Shown: piece by piece, positions 18,270 to 26,572 of the stretch
Layout of the letters: every line of letters starts with the position of its first letter
Numbering within the stretch: the first letter of the stretch is position 1
Source of the DNA: Actinomadura sp. WMMA1423
Lineage (GTDB): Bacteria; Actinomycetota; Actinomycetes; Streptosporangiales; Streptosporangiaceae
Direction of reading: 5' to 3'
NCBI RefSeq assembly: GCF_006547145.1
Contig: NZ_CP041244.1
Location: 7,192,001-7,256,000 of the forward strand
Length of the DNA: 64,000 bases
Notes under the pieces: generated by a model
What the model was told of the DNA's origin: nothing
The model's database searches: none
Seen by the model: the letters and a program-made list of their open reading frames with translations, nothing else
Position numbers and translations under genes: made by a program

Positions 18270-19697
18270 CTATCGGCTCCAGGCGAGCATGCGGATCGGG
18301 TCCTCGAGCATGTCTCCGACGTCGCGCAGGACGCGGGAGCCGAGTTCGCCGTCCACGATGCGGTGGTCGAACGAGAGCGCCAGGGTGGTCACCTTGCGGA
18401 TCGCGAGTTCGCCTTCGTGCACCCATGGCATGTCCCTGACCTGGCCGAACGCCAGGATCGCGGACTCGCCCGGGGTGAGGATCGGGGTCCCGGTGTCCAC
18501 CCCGAACACCCCGACGTTGGTGATCGTGATCGTCCCGTCGGACAGGTCGGCGGGGGACGCCTTGCCCGCGCGCGCTTTGGCCGCCAGCTCGTTGAGGGCG
18601 CGCGCGAGGCCCGGCAGGTCGAGGTCCTGCGCGTCCTTCACCTTGGGAACGATCAGGCCGCGCTCGGTGGCCGCCGCGATCCCCAGGTTCACGTAGCGCT
18701 TGACGACGATCTCGGCGCCGTTCGGGCCGTCCACCCACGTGGAGTTCACCATCGGGTTGCGCGCCACGGCGGTGAGCAGCGCGCGCGCCACCAGCAGGAG
18801 CGGCGACACCTTCACGTCCGCGAACTCGGGAAGCTCGCGGAGCCGCTTGACGGTCTGCATGGTCCGCGTCACGTCCACCTGGAGGAACTCGGTGACGTGC
18901 GGGGCGGTGAACGCCGAACCGGACGTCGCCGCCGCGGTCGCTTTGCGGACGCCCTTGACCGGGATCCGCTCCTCGCGCGGGCCCGCCTGGACGGGAGCCG
19001 CGGCGGGAGCCTCAGCCCCGGCCTGCGCGGCGAGGACGTCCTCGCGGGTGATGGAGCCCTGCGGGCCGGACCCCGTGATGGACGTGAGGTCCACCCCCAG
19101 GTCCTTGGCCAGCTTCCGGACGGGCGGCTTGGCCAGCGGCAGTCCGTTCCCCGAAGGACTCGGGTGCGGCACAGGCGGCGCTTGCGGGGCGGGCGCTGGT
19201 GCCGGGGCCGGGGCCGGGGCCGCCGGGGCTGCGGACGCCGGGGGCGCCGTGCCGTTGGCGGACTTGCGGGGACGGCGCTTGGTCGTCGCTTCCTTCACGC
19301 CGTAGCCCACCAGGACGGGCGTGCGCTTGGGCGGCGCCTCAGGCGACACCATGCCCGGCTCGTTGACCGTGGGGACGCCCTCCTCGCCGAGCGCGGCCGC
19401 CTGGGCCGGGGGCTCGGACACCGGCGTCGCGACGCCGCCCTCGCCGCCGGCGTCCACGGCGATGATCGGGACCCCGACGTCCACGGTCTGCCCCTCGGTG
19501 ACCATCAGCTCGGTCACCACGCCCTCGTAGGGGCAGGGCAGCTCCACGATCGCCTTCGCCGTCTCGATCTCGACGATGGTCTGGTTCACCTCGACGGTGT
19601 CGCCGGGCTGGACGTGCCACTTGACGATCTCGGCCTCGGTCAGGCCCTCGCCCACGTCCGGCAGTTTGAACAGTCTGGGCTGGCTCACCGGCGTCAC
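18270..19697 (-). CDS. 2-oxoacid dehydrogenase E2 (dihydrolipoamide acyltransferase)
   Basis: 475 residues. The acyl-carrying core of a pyruvate or branched-chain 2-oxoacid dehydrogenase: an N-terminal lipoyl domain with VEIETAKAIVELP (lipoylated Lys), a Pro/Ala-rich swinging linker, a peripheral-subunit-binding domain (VRKLAKDLGVDLTSITGSG), and the catalytic domain ending in LSFDHRIVDGELG (His and Asp of the active site). The GTG start overlaps the E1beta stop by four bases. An E3 gene is not in the window and must be supplied from elsewhere. The single lipoyl domain and separate E1 subunits favour branched-chain (Bkd) or Gram-positive Pdh types; sequence alone does not decide. Confidence 0.93.
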   Translation of the reverse strand: MTPVSQPRLFKLPDVGEGLTEAEIVKWHVQPGDTVEVNQTIVEIETAKAIVELPCPYEGVVTELMVTEGQTVDVGVPIIAVDAGGEGGVATPVSEPPAQAAALGEEGVPTVNEPGMVSPEAPPKRTPVLVGYGVKEATTKRRPRKSANGTAPPASAAPAAPAPAPAPAPAPQAPPVPHPSPSGNGLPLAKPPVRKLAKDLGVDLTSITGSGPQGSITREDVLAAQAGAEAPAAAPVQAGPREERIPVKGVRKATAAATSGSAFTAPHVTEFLQVDVTRTMQTVKRLRELPEFADVKVSPLLLVARALLTAVARNPMVNSTWVDGPNGAEIVVKRYVNLGIAAATERGLIVPKVKDAQDLDLPGLARALNELAAKARAGKASPADLSDGTITITNVGVFGVDTGTPILTPGESAILAFGQVRDMPWVHEGELAIRKVTTLALSFDHRIVDGELGSRVLRDVGDMLEDPIRMLAWSR

Positions 19698-20671
19698 CAC
19701 GCGAAGGTCCGGTCGACCGCGTCCAGGATGCGGTCGAGGTCGGGCAGGTAATGGTCCTCGATGCGCGACGGCGGGTACGGGGTGGAGAACCCGCCGACGC
19801 GCAGCACCGGCGACTCCAGCCGGTAGAAGCACTTCTCGGTGATCCGGGCGGCGAGCTCGGCGCCGTACCCGTTGAACACCGGCGCCTCGTGGACGACGAC
19901 GCAGCGCCCCGTCCGGTTCACCGACTCGGTCACCGCGCCGATGTCGAGCGGGTTCAGCGAGCGCAGGTCGATGACCTCCAGGGACCGCCCCTCCTCCGCG
20001 GCGGCCGCGGCGGCCTCCAGGCACGTCTTCACCGAGGGCCCGTAGGCCAGCAGCGTCACGTGCTCGCCCGGCCGGACGACCCTCGCGCGGTGCAGCGGCG
20101 TCCAGTCGGTGGTGTCGGTGTCGACCTCCGCCTTGTCCCAGTACCGGCGCTTGGGCTCGAAGAAGATCACCGGGTCGGGGGAGGCGATGGACTGCTGGAT
20201 CATCGAGTAGGCGTCCACCGGGTTCGAGCACGCGACCACGCGCAGCCCGCCGGTGTGGGTGAAGTACGCCTCGGGCGACTCCGAATGGTGCTCCACCGCG
20301 CCGATGCCGCCGCCGCACGGGATCCGGATGACGACCGGCAGTTCCAGCGCGCCCAGCGAGCGCATCCGCATCTTCGCCAGCTGGGTGATGATCTGGTCGG
20401 CGGCGGGGAACACGAACCCGTCGAACTGGATCTCCACCACCGGCCGGTAGCCGCGCAGCGCCAGCCCGATCGCGGTGCCGACGATGCCGGACTCCGCCAG
20501 CGGGGTGTCGATGACCCGCTCCTCCCCGAAGTCCTTCTGGAGGCCGTCGGTGATGCGGAAGACGCCGCCGAGCTTGCCGACGTCCTCGCCCATGACCAGG
20601 ACCTTCGGGTCGTTCTCCATGGCCTTGCGCAGGCCCACGTTGAGGGCCTTGCCGAGTGTCAGGGTGCTCAC
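19694..20671 (-). CDS. 2-oxoacid dehydrogenase E1 component, beta subunit
   Basis: 325 residues. It forms the E1 alpha2beta2 heterotetramer with the upstream product and helps bind thiamine diphosphate. Motifs: KVLVMGEDVGKLGGVFR, ERVIDTPLAESGIVGTAIG (the Glu that activates ThDP), VEIQFDGFVFPAADQI, VIRIPCGGGIGAVEHHSES with the acyl-transfer His pair, and the C-terminal transketolase domain. The GTG start at 20671 overlaps the E1alpha stop by four bases (GTGA), and its own stop overlaps E2 the same way, so all three subunits are translationally coupled. Confidence 0.95.
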   Translation of the reverse strand: MSTLTLGKALNVGLRKAMENDPKVLVMGEDVGKLGGVFRITDGLQKDFGEERVIDTPLAESGIVGTAIGLALRGYRPVVEIQFDGFVFPAADQIITQLAKMRMRSLGALELPVVIRIPCGGGIGAVEHHSESPEAYFTHTGGLRVVACSNPVDAYSMIQQSIASPDPVIFFEPKRRYWDKAEVDTDTTDWTPLHRARVVRPGEHVTLLAYGPSVKTCLEAAAAAAEEGRSLEVIDLRSLNPLDIGAVTESVNRTGRCVVVHEAPVFNGYGAELAARITEKCFYRLESPVLRVGGFSTPYPPSRIEDHYLPDLDRILDAVDRTFAW

Positions 20672-21789
20672 TTCGACTCCTCCTCCAACGACGCGAGGTA
20701 GGCGGCGAACTGCTCCTGCTCCTCGGTCATCAGCGGGTGCTCGCCGGCGTACACGTTGTCGAACATCGACAGCGGCCCCGGGTCCGGCAGCGCCAGGCAC
20801 GCCTCACGCAGTTCCTTGGTGATCTGCTTGGCCTCGGCCTCCACCCGCTCGAAGAACCCCGCGTCGGCCATGTCGCCCCGCACCAGGTACGCCTTGACGC
20901 GCTCGATCGGGTCCTTGAGCTTCCACGCCTCCTCCTCGGCCTTCAGCCGGTAGCGCGTGGGGTCGTCGGTCGTGGTGTGGGCGCCCATCCGGTACGTGTA
21001 CGCCTCGACCAGGGTGGGGCCCTGGCCAGTCCGAGCGTTCTCCAGGGCCTTCCTGGTGACGGCGAGGCAGGCGAACACGTCGTTGCCGTCCACGCGTACA
21101 CCCGGGAAGCCGAAACCCTGGGCCCGCTTGTAGAGCGGGATCCTCGACTGCCGCTCCAGGGGCTCGGAGATGGCCCACTGGTTGTTCTGGCAGAAGAACA
21201 CGATCGGCGCGTTGAACACCGAGGCGAACACGAAGGACTCGTTCACGTCGCCCTGGGACGTGGCCCCGTCCCCGAAGTAGGCGATCGTGGCGCCCGCGGA
21301 CGGGGTGCCGAGCACTCCGTCGCGCTGGATGCCCATCGCGTACCCGGTCGCGTGCAGCGTCTGGCTGCCGATCACGACGGTGTACAGGTGGAAGCCGTGC
21401 TCCTTCGGGTCCCAGCCGCCGTGGTTGATGCCGCGGAACATGCCGAGCAGCTTCAGCGGCTCAACCTCCCGGCACCACGCCACGCCGTGCTCCCGGTACG
21501 TCGGGAACACCATGTCGTTGGCCGACGCCGCCCGCCCGGAGCCGATCTGCGCCGCCTCCTGCCCCAGCAACGGCGTCCAGAGGCCGAGCTCGCCCTGCCG
21601 CGCCAACGCCACGGCCTCCACATCAATACGCCGCACGATCACCAGATCGCGGTACAGGCCGCGCACGTCCTCGGCACTGAGGTCCAGGGGGTAGTCCGGG
21701 TGCTCCACACGCACGCCCTCCGGCGTGAGCAACTGAACAGAATCAGGCCCACCAGCAGTCTCCCAACCATCGCGCACGGAATCGACCAT
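20668..21789 (-). CDS. 2-oxoacid dehydrogenase E1 component, alpha subunit
   Basis: 373 residues. It decarboxylates the 2-oxoacid with ThDP and passes the acyl group to E2 lipoate. The ThDP-binding motif runs from GDGATSQGDVNESFVFA to CQNN about 30 residues on; an active-site stretch is GRAASANDMVFPTYREHG, and the phosphorylation-loop-like TYRMGAHTTTDDPTRY is present. First gene of the E1alpha-E1beta-E2 operon; its promoter should lie in the 137 bp before the KAS III-like gene. Annotators call such proteins either pyruvate or branched-chain dehydrogenase; substrate not resolvable here. Confidence 0.95.
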   Translation of the reverse strand: MVDSVRDGWETAGGPDSVQLLTPEGVRVEHPDYPLDLSAEDVRGLYRDLVIVRRIDVEAVALARQGELGLWTPLLGQEAAQIGSGRAASANDMVFPTYREHGVAWCREVEPLKLLGMFRGINHGGWDPKEHGFHLYTVVIGSQTLHATGYAMGIQRDGVLGTPSAGATIAYFGDGATSQGDVNESFVFASVFNAPIVFFCQNNQWAISEPLERQSRIPLYKRAQGFGFPGVRVDGNDVFACLAVTRKALENARTGQGPTLVEAYTYRMGAHTTTDDPTRYRLKAEEEAWKLKDPIERVKAYLVRGDMADAGFFERVEAEAKQITKELREACLALPDPGPLSMFDNVYAGEHPLMTEEQEQFAAYLASLEEESK

Positions 21790-21926
21790 CTCAACTAAAC
21801 CTCAGAAGGGGGCGGGCGGGCAGCAGATCATCAAAGTCGCTAATGCGCGAGAAAGATTCGACTCCGGGACGCTGGGATTGTCTGGAGCGGTCGTGTGAAC
21901 TCCAATAAGTTATCAATTTTGCGGCA

Positions 21927-23009
21927 TCAATGAACCTCGTCGGTCACGGAACGATAATCTGCGTGGGAATCATTGAACGCTCCACCCTTTTCTGCTTCAA
22001 AGGGGGCGGGAGAGAGTATCACCTGGCCGGCGTAAGCCAGTCCGCCACCGAAGCCGAATAGGAGCACGGGTGCTCTCGGCGGGATTCGGTCCTGTTCGAC
22101 GAGCTTTGACAGTGCCAGGGGGATGCTGGCCGCAGAGGTGTTGCCCGATTCCTGGATGTCAGTGGCAAGGATCGCGTTCACCGCGCCGAGTTGGGCTGCG
22201 AGCTTTTCGATGATCCTCAGGTTCGCCTGATGAAAGACCACGGCGGCCAGATCGGCCGGAGGGATGCCGGCCAGGTCGCAGGCGGCCCGCGCGTGCCGGG
22301 CCACTTCGGTCACGGCCCAGCGGAAGACCGTCGTTCCGTCCTGGGTGAAGCGTGGAGGGGTTCCCTCGATGAGGATCGCCCGTGCCTTCTCCGGAGCCGA
22401 GCCCCACACCACCGGGCCGATGCCCTGGGTCGCCGTCCGGCCCACGACCGCGGCTCCGGCACCGTCGCCGACCAGGACGCTGACCGATCGGTCGTCCCAG
22501 TCGGTGACGTCGCTGAGCTTGTCGGCCCCGATGACCAGTGCGTGTTCGGCGGCCCCGGAGCGAATGCTGTGATCAGCGATCGCGAGTGCGTGAGTGAAGC
22601 CTGAACAGGCCGTGTTCACGTCGATGACCGCGCAGTTGCGCAGATGCAGGTCCGCGGCCACCCGGGAGGCCATGTTCGGAGTTCGATCGATGGCCGTGCA
22701 GGTTGCGACCACGACCATTTCTACCGAGTCCAGTGGCAGCCGACTCCTGTCCAGAGCGTCCGCGCCTGCGCGGACAGCCATCTGGTCCACGGTCTCACTG
22801 GTCGAGGCAATGCGTCTACGTCGGATTCCCACCCGGCGGGTAATCCATTCATCGCTGGTGTCGATTCGAGCGGCGAGCTCGTCATTTGTCAAGACTCCAT
22901 CGGGTTGATAGTGGCCCAGAGCGAGAACGCTCGATCCGTTCACGTTGATGATTCCCCTCTTGAATGGCCCTTCTGCGGGGCCAACCGCCGGTTGGTGCGT
23001 GACCGTCAC
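21927..23009 (-). CDS. KAS III-like 3-oxoacyl-ACP synthase (FabH family)
   Basis: 360 residues of the thiolase fold. FabH enzymes condense an acyl-CoA primer with malonyl-ACP to start fatty-acid or polyketide chains. The triad is complete: Cys135 in VNTACSGFTHAL, His260 in VVFHQANLRI and Asn290 in QESGNTSAASIPLAL; GFGGGLAYAGQVIL closes the fold. A 25-residue N-terminal extension precedes the usual start. The GTG overlaps the stop of the patatin-like gene by one base, so the two are coupled. The codon pattern is less GC-biased than the neighbours. It may be an accessory rather than housekeeping FabH, as no fabD/acpP/fabF lie nearby. Confidence 0.9.
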   Translation of the reverse strand: MTVTHQPAVGPAEGPFKRGIINVNGSSVLALGHYQPDGVLTNDELAARIDTSDEWITRRVGIRRRRIASTSETVDQMAVRAGADALDRSRLPLDSVEMVVVATCTAIDRTPNMASRVAADLHLRNCAVIDVNTACSGFTHALAIADHSIRSGAAEHALVIGADKLSDVTDWDDRSVSVLVGDGAGAAVVGRTATQGIGPVVWGSAPEKARAILIEGTPPRFTQDGTTVFRWAVTEVARHARAACDLAGIPPADLAAVVFHQANLRIIEKLAAQLGAVNAILATDIQESGNTSAASIPLALSKLVEQDRIPPRAPVLLFGFGGGLAYAGQVILSPAPFEAEKGGAFNDSHADYRSVTDEVH

Positions 23010-24253
23010 TAGCTGCGATGATCAAAAGCTCGTCTTGTTCCCGCCCTTTTTGCGGCGGCAATTGCCTGAAATCCATGAAGTCCTGGTATTTCGATGATGA
23101 GCCTGCTGTCCAGCTGTGCTCGTCGTTCGCGCGCCTGGGAGTGCCTCCTGAGCAGCTCGGTGAACTCAGAAGCGAGCTTCTGTCGACCTTGGATGACACC
23201 TCTTCGCCACATGGCGTCGCGGGCGGGCAAGGTCAAGCCGCGGGCCTGAAGCGACCGAAAGTTGGTTTCCGGGGTCACCTCGAACCGGACGACCCCGCCG
23301 AACGGCATGCGTCGCGAATCACGGTGCCGCCGGCCCGGTTCGCTATGTCGCCGATTCTGCGCCAGCCTCGGATTGAGCAGTGGAAGCGGAGGCAGGCGTC
23401 CGTCATTGAACAGACTCGGCTGATTGTCTATGTGGCCGCCATCGGCGAGAAAGATCAGCTGCAGAGTCGCGGGGTCCTGGAAAACGGTGGGCAGGCAGGC
23501 GGGCCACTGGCTCATGGACACTCGGGCCCAGAAGGCCGGGCTGTGGTCGTCGATCTCATTCTTCAGCCACGGTAGATGCTCCCCTATAGTGTCGGGCACC
23601 CACACCTGCCGGAATCTACGCCAGGGAAACTGCCGACTGAAGAAGGCCCATCGGAAGGCGTGGTGGATGAACTCCGGATCGCGCAGCTGGGAACTCGTGC
23701 ATCGCGTTGGAAAAGGTCTGTCCGTCCGCCACATCGATACGCAGATTCCGGCACGATGGGAAACGCCTGCGGGGGCTTGGCCGTCGTCGTACCGCAGGTC
23801 GCGAAAGGTTTGCACTCCCGCCCAGGCCAACCAGGCGGCCAGCCATTCTTCTACGGCAGCGATATCAAAGACACCGGCGAGGTCGAGGTTCTTGCGCTCG
23901 AACCATCGAAGTCCCTGCGCCGGCTTGAGGATCTTGTGAGTCGGTGCCCCGGCGTTCGCGATGCGACGCCAGTACCTGTTCAGCCCCACTGCAGCCGCGA
24001 GTCCGGGGATGGTGCCGCCCGAAGCCAGATCCCAGCGGACCGGCTCGCCGATCTCCTCCAGCACATGGGCCAGTCCGGCCTGCCAGCTGGCGCGAAACCC
24101 GCTCGACCCCAGAACCGCGATGAACGGGGCCCGGCCCGCAGGATGCTTCTCTCGCACATGTGCTCTATCCGAAGATGGGGGCTCCCAGAGGCTTCCAAGC
24201 GAGTCGGTGCCCGGATATTCCAGTTCTTTTTGCAAGAGGTCTTCGTGGATCAT
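23009..24253 (-). CDS. Patatin-like phospholipase-type protein, atypical nucleophile motif
   Basis: 414 residues from ATG 24253; a TTG 33 bases upstream is possible. Patatin-like features: FIAVLGSSGFRASWQAGLAH (oxyanion-type strand and helix), WDLASGGTIPGLAAAVG where Ser78 would be the nucleophile, and IFLADGGHIDNQP with Asp271 in the DG(G/A) dyad motif. The nucleophile elbow reads L-A-S-G-G rather than G-x-S-x-G, so activity is uncertain. The C-terminus is basic and unrecognised. It is coupled to the KAS III-like gene by a TAGTG overlap, suggesting joint work on acyl chains: release by a lipase, extension or transfer by the synthase. That is inference. Confidence 0.65.
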   Translation of the reverse strand: MIHEDLLQKELEYPGTDSLGSLWEPPSSDRAHVREKHPAGRAPFIAVLGSSGFRASWQAGLAHVLEEIGEPVRWDLASGGTIPGLAAAVGLNRYWRRIANAGAPTHKILKPAQGLRWFERKNLDLAGVFDIAAVEEWLAAWLAWAGVQTFRDLRYDDGQAPAGVSHRAGICVSMWRTDRPFPTRCTSSQLRDPEFIHHAFRWAFFSRQFPWRRFRQVWVPDTIGEHLPWLKNEIDDHSPAFWARVSMSQWPACLPTVFQDPATLQLIFLADGGHIDNQPSLFNDGRLPPLPLLNPRLAQNRRHSEPGRRHRDSRRMPFGGVVRFEVTPETNFRSLQARGLTLPARDAMWRRGVIQGRQKLASEFTELLRRHSQARERRAQLDSRLIIEIPGLHGFQAIAAAKRAGTRRAFDHRS

Positions 24254-24576
24254 CGATCTCGCTTGTTGTTGTCTGGCATACGCCAAATCAGACGGCCGAA
24301 GATTTCAGGTGAGCTCGATCAGGCGACGGTGGTCACTCCGTGCGGGCATGCGGCAATCGCGGCCACGCGGGTTCGAATAGAGCTTTTCGGGCTCCTGGGG
24401 TTGCTCCTGCTGCCTGCTGGTCAAGCTTTGTGGAAGCTCGAGACTCGCTCCCGCCGTACTGAGCGTGTGAAGTCTCTTCGATCATTCACCGCTCACCAGA
24501 AATGTCGTCATGGCGCTCGCAGCGTGTGACGCATGCAGTCGTGTGTGATGGCGGGAAGTGAGCCCGCGTCGAGACG
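24254..24576. other. Non-coding stretch upstream of the patatin-like gene
   Basis: No gene seen. It should contain the promoter of the patatin/KAS III pair and ends where the first CGNR remnant begins. Confidence 0.35.
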
Positions 24577-24617
24577 ATGTGACGCCGGCGGCATCGTTGG
24601 TCCACCTCGATGACTCC
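24577..24617 (+). pseudogene. Decayed copy 1 of the CGNR gene 5' end
   Basis: The stretch GTGACGCCGGCGGCATCGTT and its continuation translate as VTPAASLVHLDDSV. This parallels VMPLASLVDLVNEF at residues 7-20 of the intact CGNR protein. Similarity ends within about 15 codons, so this is a relic. Confidence 0.45.
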
Positions 24618-24647
24618 GTAACGTACTTGAACGGGTTAGTACGTTAC
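24618..24647. repeat. Perfect inverted repeat GTAACGTACT-N10-AGTACGTTAC
   Basis: Two 10-bp arms separated by ten bases. The right arm belongs to a wider set of AGT(A/G)CGTTA elements at 24638, 24686, 24933 and 24981. Probably an operator or promoter part of the CGNR gene family; inference. Confidence 0.6.
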
Positions 24648-24712
24648 GACACCAACATCCTGGCCGCAACAGGCTTCTCCGTATCAGTGCGTTACGCTTC
24701 GGAGGTCCGGTG

Positions 24713-24784
24713 CGGGCGAGGCGATGTCATCCGCATCGTTGATCGATTTGGTCCGCGCCGGTGCCGTGGTGGTGCGGGGAGGGC
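24713..24784 (+). pseudogene. Decayed copy 2 of the CGNR gene 5' end
   Basis: GAGGCGATGTCATCCGCATC and the bases after it align with the intact gene start GAGGTGATGCCGCTAGCGTC, giving SSASLIDLVRAG against PLASLVDLVNEF. An AGTGCGTTAC element precedes it, as in the intact copy. No domain downstream survives. Confidence 0.5.
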
Positions 24785-24932
24785 GCCCATCAACCACGGG
24801 CCGAGCATGATGAGGCGGGTGCGCGGGCAGGTCGGGCAGTCCATGCCCATCGGTGGGAGCAAAACTGCGACGGGCTGGCCGAGTGACCGTGACCGGCGAC
24901 GTCGGCGACCTCATGACGTGCTATTTCGGCCC

Positions 24933-24990
24933 AGTACGTTATGACATTCCACGCTCGATCGCAACGGACATGTCAATGTCAGTGCGTTAC
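24933..24990 (+). promoter_or_regulatory. Paired AGT(A/G)CGTTA elements before the CGNR gene
   Basis: AGTACGTTAT at 24933 and AGTGCGTTAC at 24981 start 48 bp apart and end just before the CGNR start codon. The same pair with the same 48-bp spacing occurs at 24638 and 24686 before the decayed copy 2. Conservation of sequence and spacing points to a regulatory site, possibly autoregulatory. Confidence 0.55.
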
Positions 24991-24999
24991 CATGCGGGC

Positions 25000-25539
25000 A
25001 TGGCAGTGACAGTCGAGGTGATGCCGCTAGCGTCGTTGGTCGACCTGGTCAACGAGTTCGGCACCGTGCCTCGTGAGGTCGCCGGAGAGCAGGACCATGC
25101 CTTCCCGCCGGCCGACGGGTTGCGGCTCGGAATCCCCGATGAACTCACCCGTGACCTTCAGGACGGGTCGCTCCAACGCGTCGCCGACGAGGTGTACCCG
25201 GTCTTCTCCGCCACTGCCCCGTACGAGTGCGCGCGGCAGGTCACCAAGCTCCTCGCCGCCTCCAGGGTCTCCCCGTTGATGACCCTCGTCGACGACCAAC
25301 TGACGGCCACCTGGTCGACCGACGCACCTGATCAGGCCGTGGTCGCCGCCGCGGCCCTGGCGTTCCGGGACCACCTCGGGAAGAACGGCTTCGGACGCCT
25401 CGGCGTCTGCACCGCCCCCAACTGCGCTGACGTCTTCATCGACGCCTCACCCACACGTGACCGCCGGTACTGCTCGGTTACCTGCCAGAGCCGGGTCAGA
25501 GCCGCCGCATTCCGGAGCCGTCGCGCCCGCACGGCCTGA
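25000..25539 (+). CDS. CGNR zinc-finger (ABATE-type) putative regulator
   Basis: 179 residues from ATG 25000. The N-terminal part (LASLVDLVNEFGTV, then a helical middle) fits the ABATE domain. The C-terminus carries the CGNR-type zinc finger: GVCTAPNCADVFIDASPTRD followed by RRYCSVTCQSRVRAAAFR. Four cysteines (C-x4-C and C-x3-C) are in place. These proteins are actinobacterial stress-type putative transcription regulators. There is no clear ribosome-binding site. Repeated AGT(A/G)CGTTA elements and two decayed copies of the gene start lie upstream. Confidence 0.88.
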   Translation: MAVTVEVMPLASLVDLVNEFGTVPREVAGEQDHAFPPADGLRLGIPDELTRDLQDGSLQRVADEVYPVFSATAPYECARQVTKLLAASRVSPLMTLVDDQLTATWSTDAPDQAVVAAAALAFRDHLGKNGFGRLGVCTAPNCADVFIDASPTRDRRYCSVTCQSRVRAAAFRSRRARTA

Positions 25540-25592
25540 GCTCCGCACGTCAAGGTCTGGCGCTCTGAGGGGCACGGGCGTTGGGGGGCCGG

Positions 25593-26012
25593 CTAGGCGA
25601 GGGCGGTTTCGTCGCCTCGTTCGGGGAGGAGGGTGGTCAGGTGCTCGCGCTCCATGAAGGCCCAGTCTTCCGGGTCGTCCTCCCAGTCGATGCGGTCGTC
25701 GGTGTCGAGGGCGGCCAGGAAGTCCTCGTGGAGGCCGTCCGGGTTCTGGCGGACCGGGTCGGAGAACTGCCACACCTCTACGGCGGCCCTCAGGTCGCCG
25801 CGGTCGGCCAGCAGTTCGGCCAGCCGCCTGGTCGTCGGGGAGGCGTCGCCGTAGGCGCGGGCCCACACGTGCAGCGCGGCCTCCGGGTCGCCGTGCTTGG
25901 CCAGTAGTTCGCCCAGGCGTCCCGCGGCGTTGCGGTCGCCGGCCTCGGCCTGGGCGCGCAGCTTCGCGATCTCGTCCTGGTCCGGCATACCGCCGTCTGT
26001 CCGAATTTCCAT
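25593..26012 (-). CDS. Small TPR/Sel1-like repeat protein
   Basis: 139 residues from ATG 26012, preceded by GAGGTGA. Helical repeats resembling tetratricopeptides: LRAQAEAGDRNAAGRLGELL, PEAALHVWARAYGDASPTTR, RRLAELLADRGDLRAAVEVW. An acidic tail (DTDDRIDWEDDPEDWAFMER) follows. No enzyme motif or signal. Probably a protein-protein interaction module of unknown role. Convergent with the CGNR gene. Confidence 0.65.
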   Translation of the reverse strand: MEIRTDGGMPDQDEIAKLRAQAEAGDRNAAGRLGELLAKHGDPEAALHVWARAYGDASPTTRRLAELLADRGDLRAAVEVWQFSDPVRQNPDGLHEDFLAALDTDDRIDWEDDPEDWAFMEREHLTTLLPERGDETALA

Positions 26013-26572
26013 TACCGGTCACCTCTTCCGGGGGCAGCAAGGGCGCTGGCAAGGAACAGCCGCTCCGGAAAAGTAACCAATTCAGAGAGCCTCAAACCGC
26101 TTCCTTCCAGCGAGTCGGCCGGGGTGTTCGGCGGAATCCGGGGTGGCGCCCGCCCGGTCCCCGCCGTTTCGCCGGGCATACCGGACGCCCGCCGATAATC
26201 GTCAAGACGCCCCGCGCGGCCCCGGGCATTCGCTCGCTTTGGAACGGGCCCGCCGATACCGCACCGTTCGAGGGAGGGCAGGAGGATCGGCGTGCATCAC
26301 CAGCGGTCCGGGGCGTCCCAAGAGGGGCACATTGGTTGAACGCCGCCGTCGGGTCGAAATATTTCCGGTCCCGCTCCCCGATTCCCCCAGAGGCCTCTTT
26401 TGAGATTCTCTCGCGGGGTTCGGCCGTTTCCGGAGACATACCTGAGGCGGCACCGGGCTGAGGGGTGACCGCGACAGGCATACCTCTAAGGAACGCGCGC
26501 TGATCGTCGCGGGCGTGACCGGCGCGTGGCCTGCGCTGATCGACCAGGTGAAGGACGCGGCCGTTCGCGGAA
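26013..26572. other. Non-coding stretch of about 560 bp
   Basis: Open frames on both strands here have no recognisable motifs and lack ribosome sites. The region separates two minus-strand genes and probably holds the promoter of the TPR-like gene. Confidence 0.4.

Noticed and set aside
18192..19751. 519-codon plus-strand frame over the E2 gene
   Set aside because: Shadow of the dihydrolipoamide acyltransferase gene on the other strand.
18270..24253. Biosynthetic gene cluster (KAS III, patatin, dehydrogenase)
   Set aside because: No acyl carrier protein, chain-elongating synthase, tailoring enzyme or exporter accompanies the genes; a pathway cluster is not supported.
24558..24944. Possible small gene of 128 codons
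   Set aside because: Its only sensible residues are the decayed CGNR start copies; the frame is not continuous with either and has no ribosome site.
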